A stretch of DNA of 64,000 bases from Acinetobacter sp. C32I (GCF_023702715.1 NZ_CP098480.1:2480001-2544000), one strand, 5' to 3'. Counted from the stretch's first letter, positions 45,283 to 55,213 are shown. Notes: a model not told the origin generated them from the sequence alone. Numbers and translations: made by a program.

Positions 45283-45826
45283 ATTGACACTCATTCTTGA
45301 ATGTAAATATCTTAAAGACATCAGAAAATAAGCTAAAGATTGATAAGTTTTTTTTAACAACATCCCCAAAACATGCTAAATACTACGACTTTAGATTTAT
45401 GCTAATTTAAAAAAAATGAATTAAGAAAAAATTTAAAATATTGATCTTTATTAATTAAAAATGATTGGAAATATTTTTTTGCAAAGCAGTAACAAATCTT
45501 AAAACTTCCTTATTTCGATACCCGTTTCAGGCTTAAATATGGCTTTAATTACTTGATAAAACAAACTAAATGAACTAAAAAAACATCACCGTCCTATTTT
45601 AAATAAAATACAAATGTAAATTTAATTAAAATTAAAAAAAAATAAATGTATTAAAATTCAATATTTTAAACCCATATTTAACAATCTGTTTTTTGGCGCT
45701 TACAGATTGACAAAATAATTGCCAGATATAACACTAAATATGATTAATGTGACTTTAATCACAAAAAAATCATAGCCATTTAATAATTACTCAAAACAAC
45801 ACAACTTTAAAAATATAGGTATCGTT
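45283..45826. other. Very AT-rich intergenic region between the giant genes
   Basis: About 545 bp of nearly pure A/T tracts with no open frame. The last bases before the second giant gene (TATAGGTATCG) repeat those before the first (TATAGGTATATCG), so the translation-initiation regions of the two genes are related. AT-rich DNA of this kind is typically bound by H-NS-like silencers (inference). Confidence 0.6.
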
Positions 45827-48800
45827 ATGCTTTTCAAAAGTCTTTTATCACCCATTAAAAGTATTACTTCAAGTTTAGTTGATAGTAGTACCTCAACATC
45901 ACCTGTTGGCGGTTCAATCCTCGCTCCTCTATCCTTATCTACAATTACAAATATCGTTTCAACAAATACCGTAACGCATACGGTCAGTAACCTTACAGGC
46001 GGAGCAGCCAGCAATCCAGTAAGCGCAATTACAGGTATTTTAGGAGGCGTAACAGGCAATGCCAGCCCTCTTTCAACAGTTACAAACATTCTTGGTGGAG
46101 TTACTGGCGGTGCAGGTGGAAGTCCACTTGGTGCAGTAACCAACATTATCGGGGGGATTACTGGTGGTACTGATGGCGGCCCGCTTGGGTCAGTAACTGG
46201 AATTATTGGTGGTATTACAGGGGGAACCCATGGTGGCCCTCTCGGCGCTGTAACAGGAATCATTGGTGGCATTACTGGTGGGGCTGAAGGTGGTCCTCTC
46301 GGTGCTGTAACAGGAATCATTGGTGGCATTACTGGCGGGGCTGAAGGCGGTCCTATCGGTGCTGTTACTGGCATTATTGGCGGCATTACTGGCGGGGCTG
46401 AAGGCGGTCCTCTCGGTGCTGTTACTGGCATTATCGGCGGCATTACTGGTGGGGCTGAAGGTGGTCCTCTCGGTGCTGTAACAGGAATCATTGGTGGCAT
46501 TACTGGTGGAGATTTAGCGAATAATCCAGTCACTGGGGTGATTCAAAGCGGTATTGATGTGCTTCAAGGACTGGAGAGTTTAAAAACCGATATCATCAAT
46601 ACAGGAATTAATACTGTCGCAGACACGGTCATTAGTGCAGTGCATCAATCTGAACACCCAATTGGAGACCTAGCAAATCTGGGTACCCTCACTTTTGAAA
46701 CCTCTCGCGATACGGTAAACGGTACATTAGAAACCGTCTCCCACCTTGCTGGTGCAGATATTGGCGGGGCAGTTGGTTCTGCAACAGGTGTCATTGGTAC
46801 ACTGGTGAATAATGGGTCTACGGCATCAAGTCTGGTTCAACATATTATCGGGGATGTCACCAACATTGGTAGCACGGGTCCTTTAGGTTCTATCACTGGC
46901 ATCATCGGTGGCATTACTGGTGGAATTGGTGGTGGTGAAGGCGGTCCTCTGGGCGCAATCACTGGCATCATTGGTGGCATTACTGGCGGTATCGGTGGCG
47001 GTGAAGGTGGCCCTCTTGGTGCGATCACTGGCATCATCGGCGGAATTACTGGCGGTGAAGGCGGTCCTCTTGGCGCGATCACTGGCATCATCGGTGGGAT
47101 TACAGGTGGTGACTTAGGCAATAACCCTGTTACAGGGGTCATCCAAACGGGTATCGATGTGCTTCAAGGCGTTGAAAGCCTAAAAACTGACATTATCAAT
47201 ACAGGTATATCCACTGTAGGCGGTGCAATCAGTGGTGTTCTTCCGGGTGTTCATCCAATCACAGACCTCACCAACCTTGGTACCCTCACCTTTGAAACTT
47301 CTCGCGATACGGTAAACGGTACGCTTGAAGCAATTTCTGATTTAGCAGGTGCGGATATTGGTGGTGCTGCAGGTTCTCTCACAGGTGTAGTTGGTACATT
47401 AATTAATAATGGTTCAACCGCTTCTGGTCTGGTTCAGCATATTGCAGGCGATCTCACTGATGTGGGTGGCCTTATCGGTGGCGTGACTGGTGGAATTGGT
47501 GGCGGCGAAGGCGGTCCTCTCGGTGCAATTACTGGCATCATTGGTGGCATTACTGGCGGTATCGGTGGCGGTGAAGGTGGTCCTCTGGGCGCAATCACTG
47601 GCATCATTGGTGGCATTACTGGCGGTATCGGTGGCGGTGAAGGTGGTCCTCTGGGCGCAATCACTGGCATCATTGGTGGCATTACTGGCGGAATTGGTGG
47701 CGGTGAAGGTGGTCCTCTTGGCGCAATCACCGGCATCATTGGTGGCATTACTGGCGGTATCGGTGGCGGTGAAGGTGGCCCTCTGGGTGCGATCACTGGC
47801 ATCATTGGTGGCATTACTGGCGGTGACTTGGGCAATAACCCTGTCACAGGTGTGATCCAAACAGGTATCGATGTGCTTCAAGGCGTTGAAAGCCTGAAAA
47901 CTGACATTATCAACACAGGCATCTCTACGGTAGGTGGTGCAATTAGCGGTGTTCTTCCGGGCGTTCATCCAGTCACAGATCTCACCAATTTAGGTACCCT
48001 CACCTTTGAAACTTCGCGCGATACGGTAAACGGTACACTGGAAGCAATTTCTGATTTAGCGGGTGCCGATATTGGTGGCGCTGCAGGTTCACTGACTGGT
48101 GTTGTTGGTACATTAATTAACAATGGTTCAACCGCTTCTGGTCTGGTTCAGCATATTGCAGGCGACCTGACTGATGTCGATGGCCTTATCGGTGGCGTGA
48201 CTGGTGGAATTGGTGGTGGTGAAGGTGGTCCTCTGGGCGCAATCACAGGCATCATCGGTGGTATTACTGGCGGAATTGGTGGTGGTGAAGGTGGCCCTCT
48301 GGGTGCAATCACGGGCATCATTGGCGGCATTACTGGCGGTATCGGTGGCGGTGAAGGCGGTCCTCTTGGCGCAATCACTGGCATCATCGGTGGTATTACG
48401 GGCGGTGAAGGCGGTCCTCTGGGCGCAATCACGGGTATCATCGGTGGTATCACTGGTGGTGATCTTGGCAATAACCCTGTTACAGGTGTGATCCAAACAG
48501 GTATCGATGTGCTTCAGGGCGTTGAAAGCCTGAAAACTGATATTATCAACACAGGCATCTCTACGGTAGGTGGTGCAATTAGCGGTGTTCTTCCGGGCGT
48601 TCATCCAGTCACAGATCTCACCAATTTAGGTACCCTCACCTTTGAAACTTCTCGCGATACGGTAAACGGTACGTTAGAAGCTATTTCTGATTTAGCGGGT
48701 GCCGATATCGGTGGTGCTGCAGGATCTCTCACAGGTGTCGTCGGCACATTAATTAACAATGGTTCAACCGCTTCTGGTCTAGTTCAGCATATTGCAGGCG

Positions 48801-50281
48801 ACCTGACTGATGTCGGTGGCCTTATCGGTGGTGTGACTGGTGGTATTGGTGGTGGTGAAGGTGGTCCTCTTGGCGCAATCACAGGCATCATCGGTGGCAT
48901 CACTGGCGGTATTGGTGGTGGTGAAGGTGGCCCTCTTGGTGCGATCACTGGCATCATCGGCGGAATTACTGGCGGTGAAGGCGGTCCTCTTGGCGCGATC
49001 ACTGGCATCATCGGTGGGATTACAGGTGGTGACTTAGGCAATAACCCTGTCACAGGTGTGATCCAAACAGGTATCGATGTACTTCAGGGCGTTGAAAGCC
49101 TGAAAACTGATATTATCAACACAGGCATCTCTACGGTAGGTGGTGCAATTAGCGGTGTTCTTCCGGGCGTTCATCCAGTCACAGATCTCACCAATTTAGG
49201 TACCCTCACCTTTGAAACTTCGCGCGATACGGTAAACGGTACGTTAGAAGCTATTTCTGATTTAGCAGGTGCGGATATCGGTGGTGCTGCAGGATCTCTC
49301 ACAGGTGTAGTCGGCACATTAATTAACAATGGTTCAACCGCTTCTGGTCTGGTTCAGCATATTGCAGGCGATCTCACTGATGTTGGTGGCCTCATCGGCG
49401 GTGTGACTGGTGGAATTGGTGGCGGTGAAGGTGGCCCTCTTGGTGCAATCACTGGCATCATCGGTGGGATTACTGGCGGTATCGGTGGTGGTGAAGGCGG
49501 TCCTCTTGGCGCAATCACAGGTATCATCGGCGGTGTGACTGGTGGTATCGGTGGTGGTGAAGGTGGTCCTCTTGGCGCGATCACAGGCATCATTGGCGGC
49601 ATTACTGGCGGTATCGGCGGTGGTGAAGGTGGTCCTTTAGGCTCAATCTCTGACATCCTCGGTGGCATTACTGGTGGAATTGGCGGTGGTGAAGGCGGTC
49701 CTCTTGGCGCAATCACTGGCATCATCGGTGGTATCACTGGCGGTATCGGCGGAGGTGAAGGTGGCCCTCTCGGTTCTATCACAGACATTATCGGTGGTAT
49801 CACAGGTGGAATTGGTGGCGGTGAAGGTGGTCCTTTAGGCGCAGTTACTGGCATTATCGGTGGTATTACTGGCGGTATTGGTGGTGAAGGTGGTCTAAGT
49901 GTGATTACAGATATTCTTGGAACCATTAATAATGGTGCAAATAGCGGAGACGTTATCGCAGGAATTGCTCAACCGATTCAAACTGTCATTAGCAATGGCA
50001 ACATTGCAATAGATACCCTACAAGGTCATGTCAGCACTCTATTCAGCGATGGTTCACTGGATAGCATCAATAACCTTATCAGCGTCAGTGTTGGCAACGG
50101 AGATTACAGCCTTCATGGCAGCATAGATGGAATTTTAGATGCATTGACTGGAACCGTCACTTCTGGCATCGCTGTTGGCGAACCAAATCCAAATGGCGGT
50201 TCTTTAACAGATCTTGTATCTCTACAAACGCCTCTTAACAACCTGACAGATCATCTATTTAGTTCCGTAAATCATTTCTAA
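45827..50281 (+). CDS. Giant glycine-zipper repeat protein
   Basis: 1484 residues starting MLFKSLLSPIKSIT, paralogous at both ends to the protein at 40457, with no classical signal peptide. Most of it alternates between blocks of 22-residue repeats (GGPLGAITGIIGGITGG plus IGGGE) and five copies of a module of about 125 residues (from GDLGNNPVTGVIQTGID to AGDLTDVGGLIGG). Repeat blocks hold roughly 9, 4, 5, 4, 3 and 8 units. The Gly-x-x-x-Gly spacing with Ile/Leu/Val is that of glycine zippers, which pack helices or strands tightly and often make amyloid-like or membrane-active assemblies. The C-terminus GEPNPNGGSLTDL...LTDHLFSSVNHF matches the first protein and may be an export signal of type I kind. 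Role unknown. Confidence 0.85.
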   Translation: MLFKSLLSPIKSITSSLVDSSTSTSPVGGSILAPLSLSTITNIVSTNTVTHTVSNLTGGAASNPVSAITGILGGVTGNASPLSTVTNILGGVTGGAGGSPLGAVTNIIGGITGGTDGGPLGSVTGIIGGITGGTHGGPLGAVTGIIGGITGGAEGGPLGAVTGIIGGITGGAEGGPIGAVTGIIGGITGGAEGGPLGAVTGIIGGITGGAEGGPLGAVTGIIGGITGGDLANNPVTGVIQSGIDVLQGLESLKTDIINTGINTVADTVISAVHQSEHPIGDLANLGTLTFETSRDTVNGTLETVSHLAGADIGGAVGSATGVIGTLVNNGSTASSLVQHIIGDVTNIGSTGPLGSITGIIGGITGGIGGGEGGPLGAITGIIGGITGGIGGGEGGPLGAITGIIGGITGGEGGPLGAITGIIGGITGGDLGNNPVTGVIQTGIDVLQGVESLKTDIINTGISTVGGAISGVLPGVHPITDLTNLGTLTFETSRDTVNGTLEAISDLAGADIGGAAGSLTGVVGTLINNGSTASGLVQHIAGDLTDVGGLIGGVTGGIGGGEGGPLGAITGIIGGITGGIGGGEGGPLGAITGIIGGITGGIGGGEGGPLGAITGIIGGITGGIGGGEGGPLGAITGIIGGITGGIGGGEGGPLGAITGIIGGITGGDLGNNPVTGVIQTGIDVLQGVESLKTDIINTGISTVGGAISGVLPGVHPVTDLTNLGTLTFETSRDTVNGTLEAISDLAGADIGGAAGSLTGVVGTLINNGSTASGLVQHIAGDLTDVDGLIGGVTGGIGGGEGGPLGAITGIIGGITGGIGGGEGGPLGAITGIIGGITGGIGGGEGGPLGAITGIIGGITGGEGGPLGAITGIIGGITGGDLGNNPVTGVIQTGIDVLQGVESLKTDIINTGISTVGGAISGVLPGVHPVTDLTNLGTLTFETSRDTVNGTLEAISDLAGADIGGAAGSLTGVVGTLINNGSTASGLVQHIAGDLTDVGGLIGGVTGGIGGGEGGPLGAITGIIGGITGGIGGGEGGPLGAITGIIGGITGGEGGPLGAITGIIGGITGGDLGNNPVTGVIQTGIDVLQGVESLKTDIINTGISTVGGAISGVLPGVHPVTDLTNLGTLTFETSRDTVNGTLEAISDLAGADIGGAAGSLTGVVGTLINNGSTASGLVQHIAGDLTDVGGLIGGVTGGIGGGEGGPLGAITGIIGGITGGIGGGEGGPLGAITGIIGGVTGGIGGGEGGPLGAITGIIGGITGGIGGGEGGPLGSISDILGGITGGIGGGEGGPLGAITGIIGGITGGIGGGEGGPLGSITDIIGGITGGIGGGEGGPLGAVTGIIGGITGGIGGEGGLSVITDILGTINNGANSGDVIAGIAQPIQTVISNGNIAIDTLQGHVSTLFSDGSLDSINNLISVSVGNGDYSLHGSIDGILDALTGTVTSGIAVGEPNPNGGSLTDLVSLQTPLNNLTDHLFSSVNHF
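46060..49920 (+). repeat. 66-bp tandem repeats and interspersed module of about 385 bp
   Basis: 66-bp units encode the 22-residue glycine-zipper repeat. They fall in blocks near 46080-46510, 46865-47105, 47485-47825, 48200-48460, 48840-49025 and 49405-49900. Between the blocks the module starting GGTGACTTAGGCAATAACCC or close variants occurs near 46507 (diverged), 47106, 47819, 48457 and 49026. A further copy is in the first giant gene near 44442. The last four copies in this gene are nearly identical. Confidence 0.88.
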
Positions 50282-50293
50282 ATAAATCAACTC

Positions 50294-50327
50294 AAAAAGC
50301 CGCTGATATCAGCGGCTTTTTATTTTT
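50294..50327 (+). terminator. Terminator after second giant gene
   Basis: AAAAAGCCGCTGA pairs with the following TCAGCGGCTTTTT, with a T-rich tail. Strong rho-independent terminator. Confidence 0.9.
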
Positions 50328-50647
50328 AAAACATTTATGAGTGCTATTTTTGCAGTTAAATTTAGTACTTCTATTTTTCAACCCAACACATTATGTTTAT
50401 AATTACGGCACAAAATGTTTATTAATTTAAAAATCAAAATTACTCAAAGCCATAGATTTTAATATTTATAAAATTATAAAAATACCAATCAAAATAATAT
50501 AAAACAATTAAATACCAAAAACCATAAAAACCAAATAAAATTCCAAAGAACCTTTTAAATTAGGCTCGATTAATCACCCCTTAAACCTCAAGTAAAAAGA
50601 GAGTGGGATTAATTACACATAATTTTTAATTTGTTAGGATGACATCA
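50328..50647. other. AT-rich intergenic region before the porin gene
   Basis: About 320 bp of A/T-rich sequence with no open frame. It probably contains the porin promoter. I see no specific operator. Confidence 0.5.
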
Positions 50648-51757
50648 ATGAAAATTAATTTTTTTATCGCCAGTATGCTTTGCATGGCAACCAGTTCAGC
50701 ATTTTCATCACCTAAATTCTATGGTGAGATTGATACCAGTATTGATTATATCCCCGAAAAAAATGCGAATTCTGCTGACCGTGATACCTGGAAAATGAAT
50801 AGCAATAGTTCATTTCTTGGGATTAAAGGTGAGGAAAAATTAACCAGTCGTTTAAGTGCACTGTATTTAATCGAATGGGCATTTAATGCCGATGGAGATG
50901 GAACGGACTGGTCTCATCGAGATCGATATATTGGCTTAAAAGATGAAAAGTTTGGTACGTTAAAAGTGGGTAAAAATAATTCTCCTTTAAAAAAAATGTC
51001 GAGTGCTGTAGATAGTTTTAATAATTATATGCGCAACACTGCCGATGTGAGAGGCATTATGCCGGGTGAAAATCGGATCAATAATTCCGTGGTTTATGAT
51101 TCACCCAAAATCACAGTCAGTGATGAAGCCAATCTTGCGTTCAGTGTTTTACTTGCGACAGGAGAGGCCCAAGGCATTGCCAGTAGTCAAGGAGGCGTTA
51201 CTGTAGACGGCAATGGTTTAGGTGATGCATGGTCAACCTCCCTCACCTATACCAGTCCAATGTTTTTAGCTGGAATTGCCTACGACAAAGCGATTCCAAG
51301 CAACTTCCTAGGTCGTGGTTTCTTGAATGCTACTGATCCTCATATTGATATTAATCGTGTATTTGCTGCTGCAAATACGATTCGTCTAACAAGCCTAATT
51401 AAACCCATCGAAGGAATGGCATTAAAAGCATTGATACAAACATCAGAGGTTGAAGAAGCCAGCGGTAATCAAGCAGGTGCAGCCAATATTGATCAATCAA
51501 TAGGTTGGCTCGTAGGTGCTGAGTATCGCTTGTCAAACGATTCGAAATGGAATGTAAAAGCCCAATATAGCCAGAATTCAACCCGTTTTAAAAATGACGA
51601 TGCAAACTATGATGCTAAACAAATTATGACAGGAGTTGATTATCTATTTAACAAACAAGTCAAGGCATATGGCTACACAGCTTATGCAAGTTTCAAACAG
51701 GCAGATTTAGAAGATAAGCAACCTGTCATTGGGACTGGTTTAGAATTTAAATTTTAG
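50648..51757 (+). CDS. Outer-membrane porin, Gram-negative general porin type
   Basis: 369 residues with a signal peptide ending near SAFS (about residue 21), then KFYGEIDTSIDYIP, a typical first barrel strand. NSSFLGIKGEEKL, RDRYIGLKDEKFGTLKVGKNNSPLK and the C-terminal GTGLEFKF with final Phe are hallmarks of 16-stranded trimeric porins. An ATG three codons earlier lacks room for a ribosome site, whereas AGGA is 8 bp before 50648. Its place before a tricarboxylate transporter suggests that it passes the same organic acids through the outer membrane (inference). Confidence 0.9.
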   Translation: MKINFFIASMLCMATSSAFSSPKFYGEIDTSIDYIPEKNANSADRDTWKMNSNSSFLGIKGEEKLTSRLSALYLIEWAFNADGDGTDWSHRDRYIGLKDEKFGTLKVGKNNSPLKKMSSAVDSFNNYMRNTADVRGIMPGENRINNSVVYDSPKITVSDEANLAFSVLLATGEAQGIASSQGGVTVDGNGLGDAWSTSLTYTSPMFLAGIAYDKAIPSNFLGRGFLNATDPHIDINRVFAAANTIRLTSLIKPIEGMALKALIQTSEVEEASGNQAGAANIDQSIGWLVGAEYRLSNDSKWNVKAQYSQNSTRFKNDDANYDAKQIMTGVDYLFNKQVKAYGYTAYASFKQADLEDKQPVIGTGLEFKF

Positions 51758-51778
51758 AACAAAAAGATAATCCCTCCC

Positions 51779-51813
51779 AAAAGCCTAAAGCCCATTAACT
51801 TTAGGCTTTTTTA
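51779..51813 (+). terminator. Terminator after the porin gene
   Basis: AAGCCTAAAG and CTTTAGGCTT, 8-base loop and T run, 22 bp after the stop. Confidence 0.85.
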
Positions 51814-52154
51814 CATCCATAAAAAATTATTTATCAAATAATGAGCACTAAAAACCTAAAATATCAAATACAGCGTCCTATATTGATAAATAAAAAATTA
51901 ACACTTTTTAATTTAATCAATAAAAACAATATTTATTTCAAAAATAAATTATACGAAAAATTATATTAAAAAAAAGAATCTCTACAACCCAAGCGATAAT
52001 GCTAACCTTTTTACGTACCTTTTAAAGCACTAAAAATAGAGAAGAGTGGAGTTTTAAATCTTCTTGTATTAACCCCAATAATCAAGCAATGACGCTTAGA
52101 TAAAATATATGCATTGTGCATATTAAAACAATGATGAATGGAGACATATTAAAC
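51814..52154. other. AT-rich intergenic region before tctC
   Basis: About 340 bp, very AT-rich in the first half. No gene is seen. It presumably holds the promoter of the tricarboxylate transporter operon. No regulator gene adjoins it. Confidence 0.5.
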
Positions 52155-53150
52155 ATGTTAAGAAGCGTTACCTTTACCAGCACCTTAATTATTTTAGGCT
52201 TAAGTCTTACAGCATGTACAAAGAATAAAACGGTCACTGGAGAACCCAAACGCCCTGAATGTATTGCACCTGCAAAACCTGGTGGTGGCTTTGATCTCAC
52301 CTGCAAACTCACTCAAAATGCATTTAAAGAAACTGAGCTCTTAAGCTCCCCTATGCGTGTCACTTATATGCCGGGTGGTGTTGGGGCTGTTGCATACAAT
52401 AAAATTGTTGCCAATGATCCTGCCAATAACAATGCCATCGTCGCTTTTTCAACGGGCTCACTCCTGAATCTAGCCCAAGGAAAATTCGGACAATACAACG
52501 AAAAAGATGTTCGCTGGTTAGCTGTAGTCGGAACTGATTATGGGGTCGTTGCCGTCAATGCAGAATCGCCTTATCAGAATTTGAATGACTTGGTCGCAGC
52601 CCTAAAGAAAAATCCAAAATCTGTCAGTTTTGGTGCTGGCGGTAGTGTCGGTGGTCAAGACTGGATGCAGACAGCGATGCTTGCCAAAGCAGCAGGCGTT
52701 AACCCTAAAGAGATGACCTATATTGCATTAGAAGGCGGTGGTGAAGCGGTAACCTCTGTTCTAGGTAATCATATCCAAGTGGTCAGTGCTGGAATTGCAG
52801 AAGTAATTCCACACGTCAAATCTGGAAAATTACGCGCATTGGCTGTATTCGCACCGGAACGCTTACCCAATGCACTGGCTGATATCCCGACCGCAAAAGA
52901 ACAAGGCTATGACATCCAATGGCCAGTGGTGCGGGGTTACTATGTCGGCCCTAAAGTCAGTGATGAAGCCTATCAATGGTGGAAAACCGCTTTTGAAAAA
53001 ATGATGGCCGACCCTAAATTTGCCAAATCCAGAGAGCAATTCGATTTACTCCCGCTCTCCATGACAGGTGAAGAACTCGATCAGTTTGTTATGCAGCAAA
53101 CCAATCAATTACGTGTCTTATCTAAAGAATTCGATCTCATCACCCAATAA
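52155..53150 (+). CDS. TctC-type solute-binding protein of a tripartite tricarboxylate transporter
   Basis: 331 residues with a lipoprotein signal (lipobox LTAC near residue 22), then a bilobed binding protein of the Bug/TctC family: PAKPGGGFDLTCKL (the loop that holds the carboxylate), TYMPGGVGAVAYN, GAGGSVGGQDWM and ALAVFAPERL. It captures the substrate outside the inner membrane and delivers it to TctAB. The start at 52155 follows GGAGA; upstream ATGs lack a ribosome site. First gene of tctC-tctB-tctA. The ligand is probably a di- or tricarboxylate such as citrate. Confidence 0.9.
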   Translation: MLRSVTFTSTLIILGLSLTACTKNKTVTGEPKRPECIAPAKPGGGFDLTCKLTQNAFKETELLSSPMRVTYMPGGVGAVAYNKIVANDPANNNAIVAFSTGSLLNLAQGKFGQYNEKDVRWLAVVGTDYGVVAVNAESPYQNLNDLVAALKKNPKSVSFGAGGSVGGQDWMQTAMLAKAAGVNPKEMTYIALEGGGEAVTSVLGNHIQVVSAGIAEVIPHVKSGKLRALAVFAPERLPNALADIPTAKEQGYDIQWPVVRGYYVGPKVSDEAYQWWKTAFEKMMADPKFAKSREQFDLLPLSMTGEELDQFVMQQTNQLRVLSKEFDLITQ

Positions 53151-53245
53151 TCCCAAAACAATAAAAGTATTTTGATCACGCATCTTCCGTGGCAACAAGA
53201 TCGGATCGAAATACGCCTAAATCTGAATGCAAAAAGGAATATTTT

Positions 53246-53689
53246 ATGTCCGTGGAAAGGATTTTTGCAGGGACTTTAGGCCTCGTCAGCCTTGGTCTTC
53301 TATATTTGGCTTGGAGCTATGTCGCCCCAATCGCTTATGACCCACTAGGTCCGAGACCCTATCCTGTCCTGCTCTTAATACTTTTAATTTTATCTTGTCT
53401 TTATCTAAGTTTTAGGCCTCAAAAACTAACTGAGCAAATTGATCTCGGCTATACCGCCGCTGTGCTGAAGAAAATCGGGGTCATGATGTTACTGATGCTG
53501 ATGTATGCCCTGACGTTTGAATGGTTAGGCTTTCCAATTGCAACTGCATTGATGTTCTTCACTGTCGGCATGCTGTTTGGAGGAAGTCCAAAGGCCTCCG
53601 CCATCTCAAGCCTTGTTTTTGGCTGCCTATTCTACGGTTTATTTGATTACATCTTGGATGTGCCATTACCACTCGGATTTTTGAGTTAA
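53246..53689 (+). CDS. TctB-type small membrane subunit
   Basis: 147 residues with four hydrophobic segments (about 5-25, 36-52, 75-118 as two, 122-140). It fits the TctB family in size, position between TctC and TctA, and PLGPRPYPVLLL near the first helix. AAAGGAAT precedes the ATG at 53246; the longer open frame upstream is not supported. It works with TctA as the membrane channel. Confidence 0.88.
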   Translation: MSVERIFAGTLGLVSLGLLYLAWSYVAPIAYDPLGPRPYPVLLLILLILSCLYLSFRPQKLTEQIDLGYTAAVLKKIGVMMLLMLMYALTFEWLGFPIATALMFFTVGMLFGGSPKASAISSLVFGCLFYGLFDYILDVPLPLGFLS

Positions 53690-53703
53690 TCAAGGAAGAA
53701 TAA

Positions 53704-55203
53704 ATGGATGTTTTTGAATATTTAATCTATGGTTTCCAAGTCGCACTGACACCACAAAACCTATTGATCGCGCTGATCGGCGCATTTATTGGAACCATTG
53801 TGGGTTTATTGCCAGGGCTGGGGCCAATTAACGGCGTAGCCTTGCTTCTCCCTTTTGCTTATGCCCTTGGCTTACCACCTGAAAGTGCACTGATTCTTCT
53901 TGCGGCCGTGTATTTAGGTTGTGAATTTGGTGGACGAATTTCTGCAATTCTGATTAATGTGCCTGGAGATGCAGCGGCCATCATGTCGACCATTGATGGC
54001 TATCCACTCGCCAAACAAGGCAAAGCCGGGATTGCACTTTCGCTTTCAGCCATGAGTTCATTCATTGGTAGCATGATTGCCATTTCCGGTATTATTTTAT
54101 TTGCTCCTCTTTTAGCCAAATGGGCCATCGTGTTTGGTCCAGCAGAATATTTCGTACTCATGGTTTTTGCCTTGACTTGCTTAAGCGGTCTTGTCAGTGA
54201 TCAACCGATTAAAACCGCTGTTTCCGCCTTAATCGGCTTATTCTTGGCCACGGTTGGTGTAGATGCTGTTACTGGCGTGTACCGCTTTACTTTTGATTCC
54301 GTTAGTCTCAGTGATGGCATTCAATTTACCACGATCGTGATCGGCTTTTTCAGTATCAGCGAAATCCTGATCATGCTCGAAAAAACCAGTATTGGGCAGA
54401 AAGCCTTAGGTCAAGGCAAGCGTAGTCTATTTAATCTCAAAGAGTTTAGTTTCACCCTCGGCTCAACCATTCGCAGTTCATTTCTGGGCTTCATTGTTGG
54501 CATTTTACCTGGCGCTGGCGCAACCATTGCCAGTGCCATGGCATATACCAGCGAACGTAAACTTGCAGGCAAAGACGGTAAATTTGGTGATGGTGACTTA
54601 CGTGGTATTGCCGCCCCTGAAGCTGCAAACAATGCATCTGCCTGTGGTTCATTTATTCCAATGCTGACCTTGGGAGTACCTGGTTCTGGCACAACCGCGG
54701 TAATGCTAGGGGCCTTAACCTTATACAACATCACGCCTGGGCCACAACTATTTACCGAACAGCCAACGATTGTGTGGGGCTTGATTGCCTCGCTCTTCAT
54801 TGCCAGTGTGTTATTGCTATTGATGAATATTTCACTGGTTCGATACTTTGCCAAGCTGCTCAGTGTCCCCAATTTTATTTTACTTCCTGCCATCGCAGCA
54901 GTGAGTTTTGTGGGTGTCTATGCCATTCATAGCACCATGTTCGATCTGATCCTGATGGTCGCACTCGGTGTGTTTGGCTATATTTTACGTAAGCTCAATT
55001 TCCCACTTTCAGCACTTATTCTCGGGTTTGTGCTTGGCGAACTCATGGAATCAAGTTTGCGTCGAGCGCTGTCTATTTCCCAAGGCGAACTCTCTATTCT
55101 ATTTGACGGTTACATCACTAAAACGCTCTGGATTCTCGCGGGGATCATGATTGTTTTACCACTCATCCGCTGGTTACGCAGTCGCCAGCAAGTGAACTCA
55201 TAG
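53704..55203 (+). CDS. TctA-type large permease subunit
   Basis: A 499-residue inner-membrane protein with about twelve hydrophobic segments. Two inverted-topology signature loops are visible: GTIVGLLPGLGPINGVALL (about residue 32) and GFIVGILPGAGATIASAMAY (about 262), plus GCEFGGRISAILINVPGDAAA and FIPMLTLGVPGSGTTAV. It lies 14 bp after tctB. Together with TctB and TctC it makes a secondary, sodium- or proton-driven tricarboxylate importer. Confidence 0.95.
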   Translation: MDVFEYLIYGFQVALTPQNLLIALIGAFIGTIVGLLPGLGPINGVALLLPFAYALGLPPESALILLAAVYLGCEFGGRISAILINVPGDAAAIMSTIDGYPLAKQGKAGIALSLSAMSSFIGSMIAISGIILFAPLLAKWAIVFGPAEYFVLMVFALTCLSGLVSDQPIKTAVSALIGLFLATVGVDAVTGVYRFTFDSVSLSDGIQFTTIVIGFFSISEILIMLEKTSIGQKALGQGKRSLFNLKEFSFTLGSTIRSSFLGFIVGILPGAGATIASAMAYTSERKLAGKDGKFGDGDLRGIAAPEAANNASACGSFIPMLTLGVPGSGTTAVMLGALTLYNITPGPQLFTEQPTIVWGLIASLFIASVLLLLMNISLVRYFAKLLSVPNFILLPAIAAVSFVGVYAIHSTMFDLILMVALGVFGYILRKLNFPLSALILGFVLGELMESSLRRALSISQGELSILFDGYITKTLWILAGIMIVLPLIRWLRSRQQVNS

Positions 55204-55213
55204 TCATGCATTC

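Noticed and set aside
49354..49926. Long antisense proline-rich open frames opposite the giant genes (also 45787-46533, 47434-47847, 48148-48471)
   Set aside because: They are the reverse reading of the glycine-zipper repeats (Gly codons GGT/GGC read backwards as Pro-rich PPMMPVIAPRGPPSPP). They have no ribosome site and are interrupted where the repeats stop.
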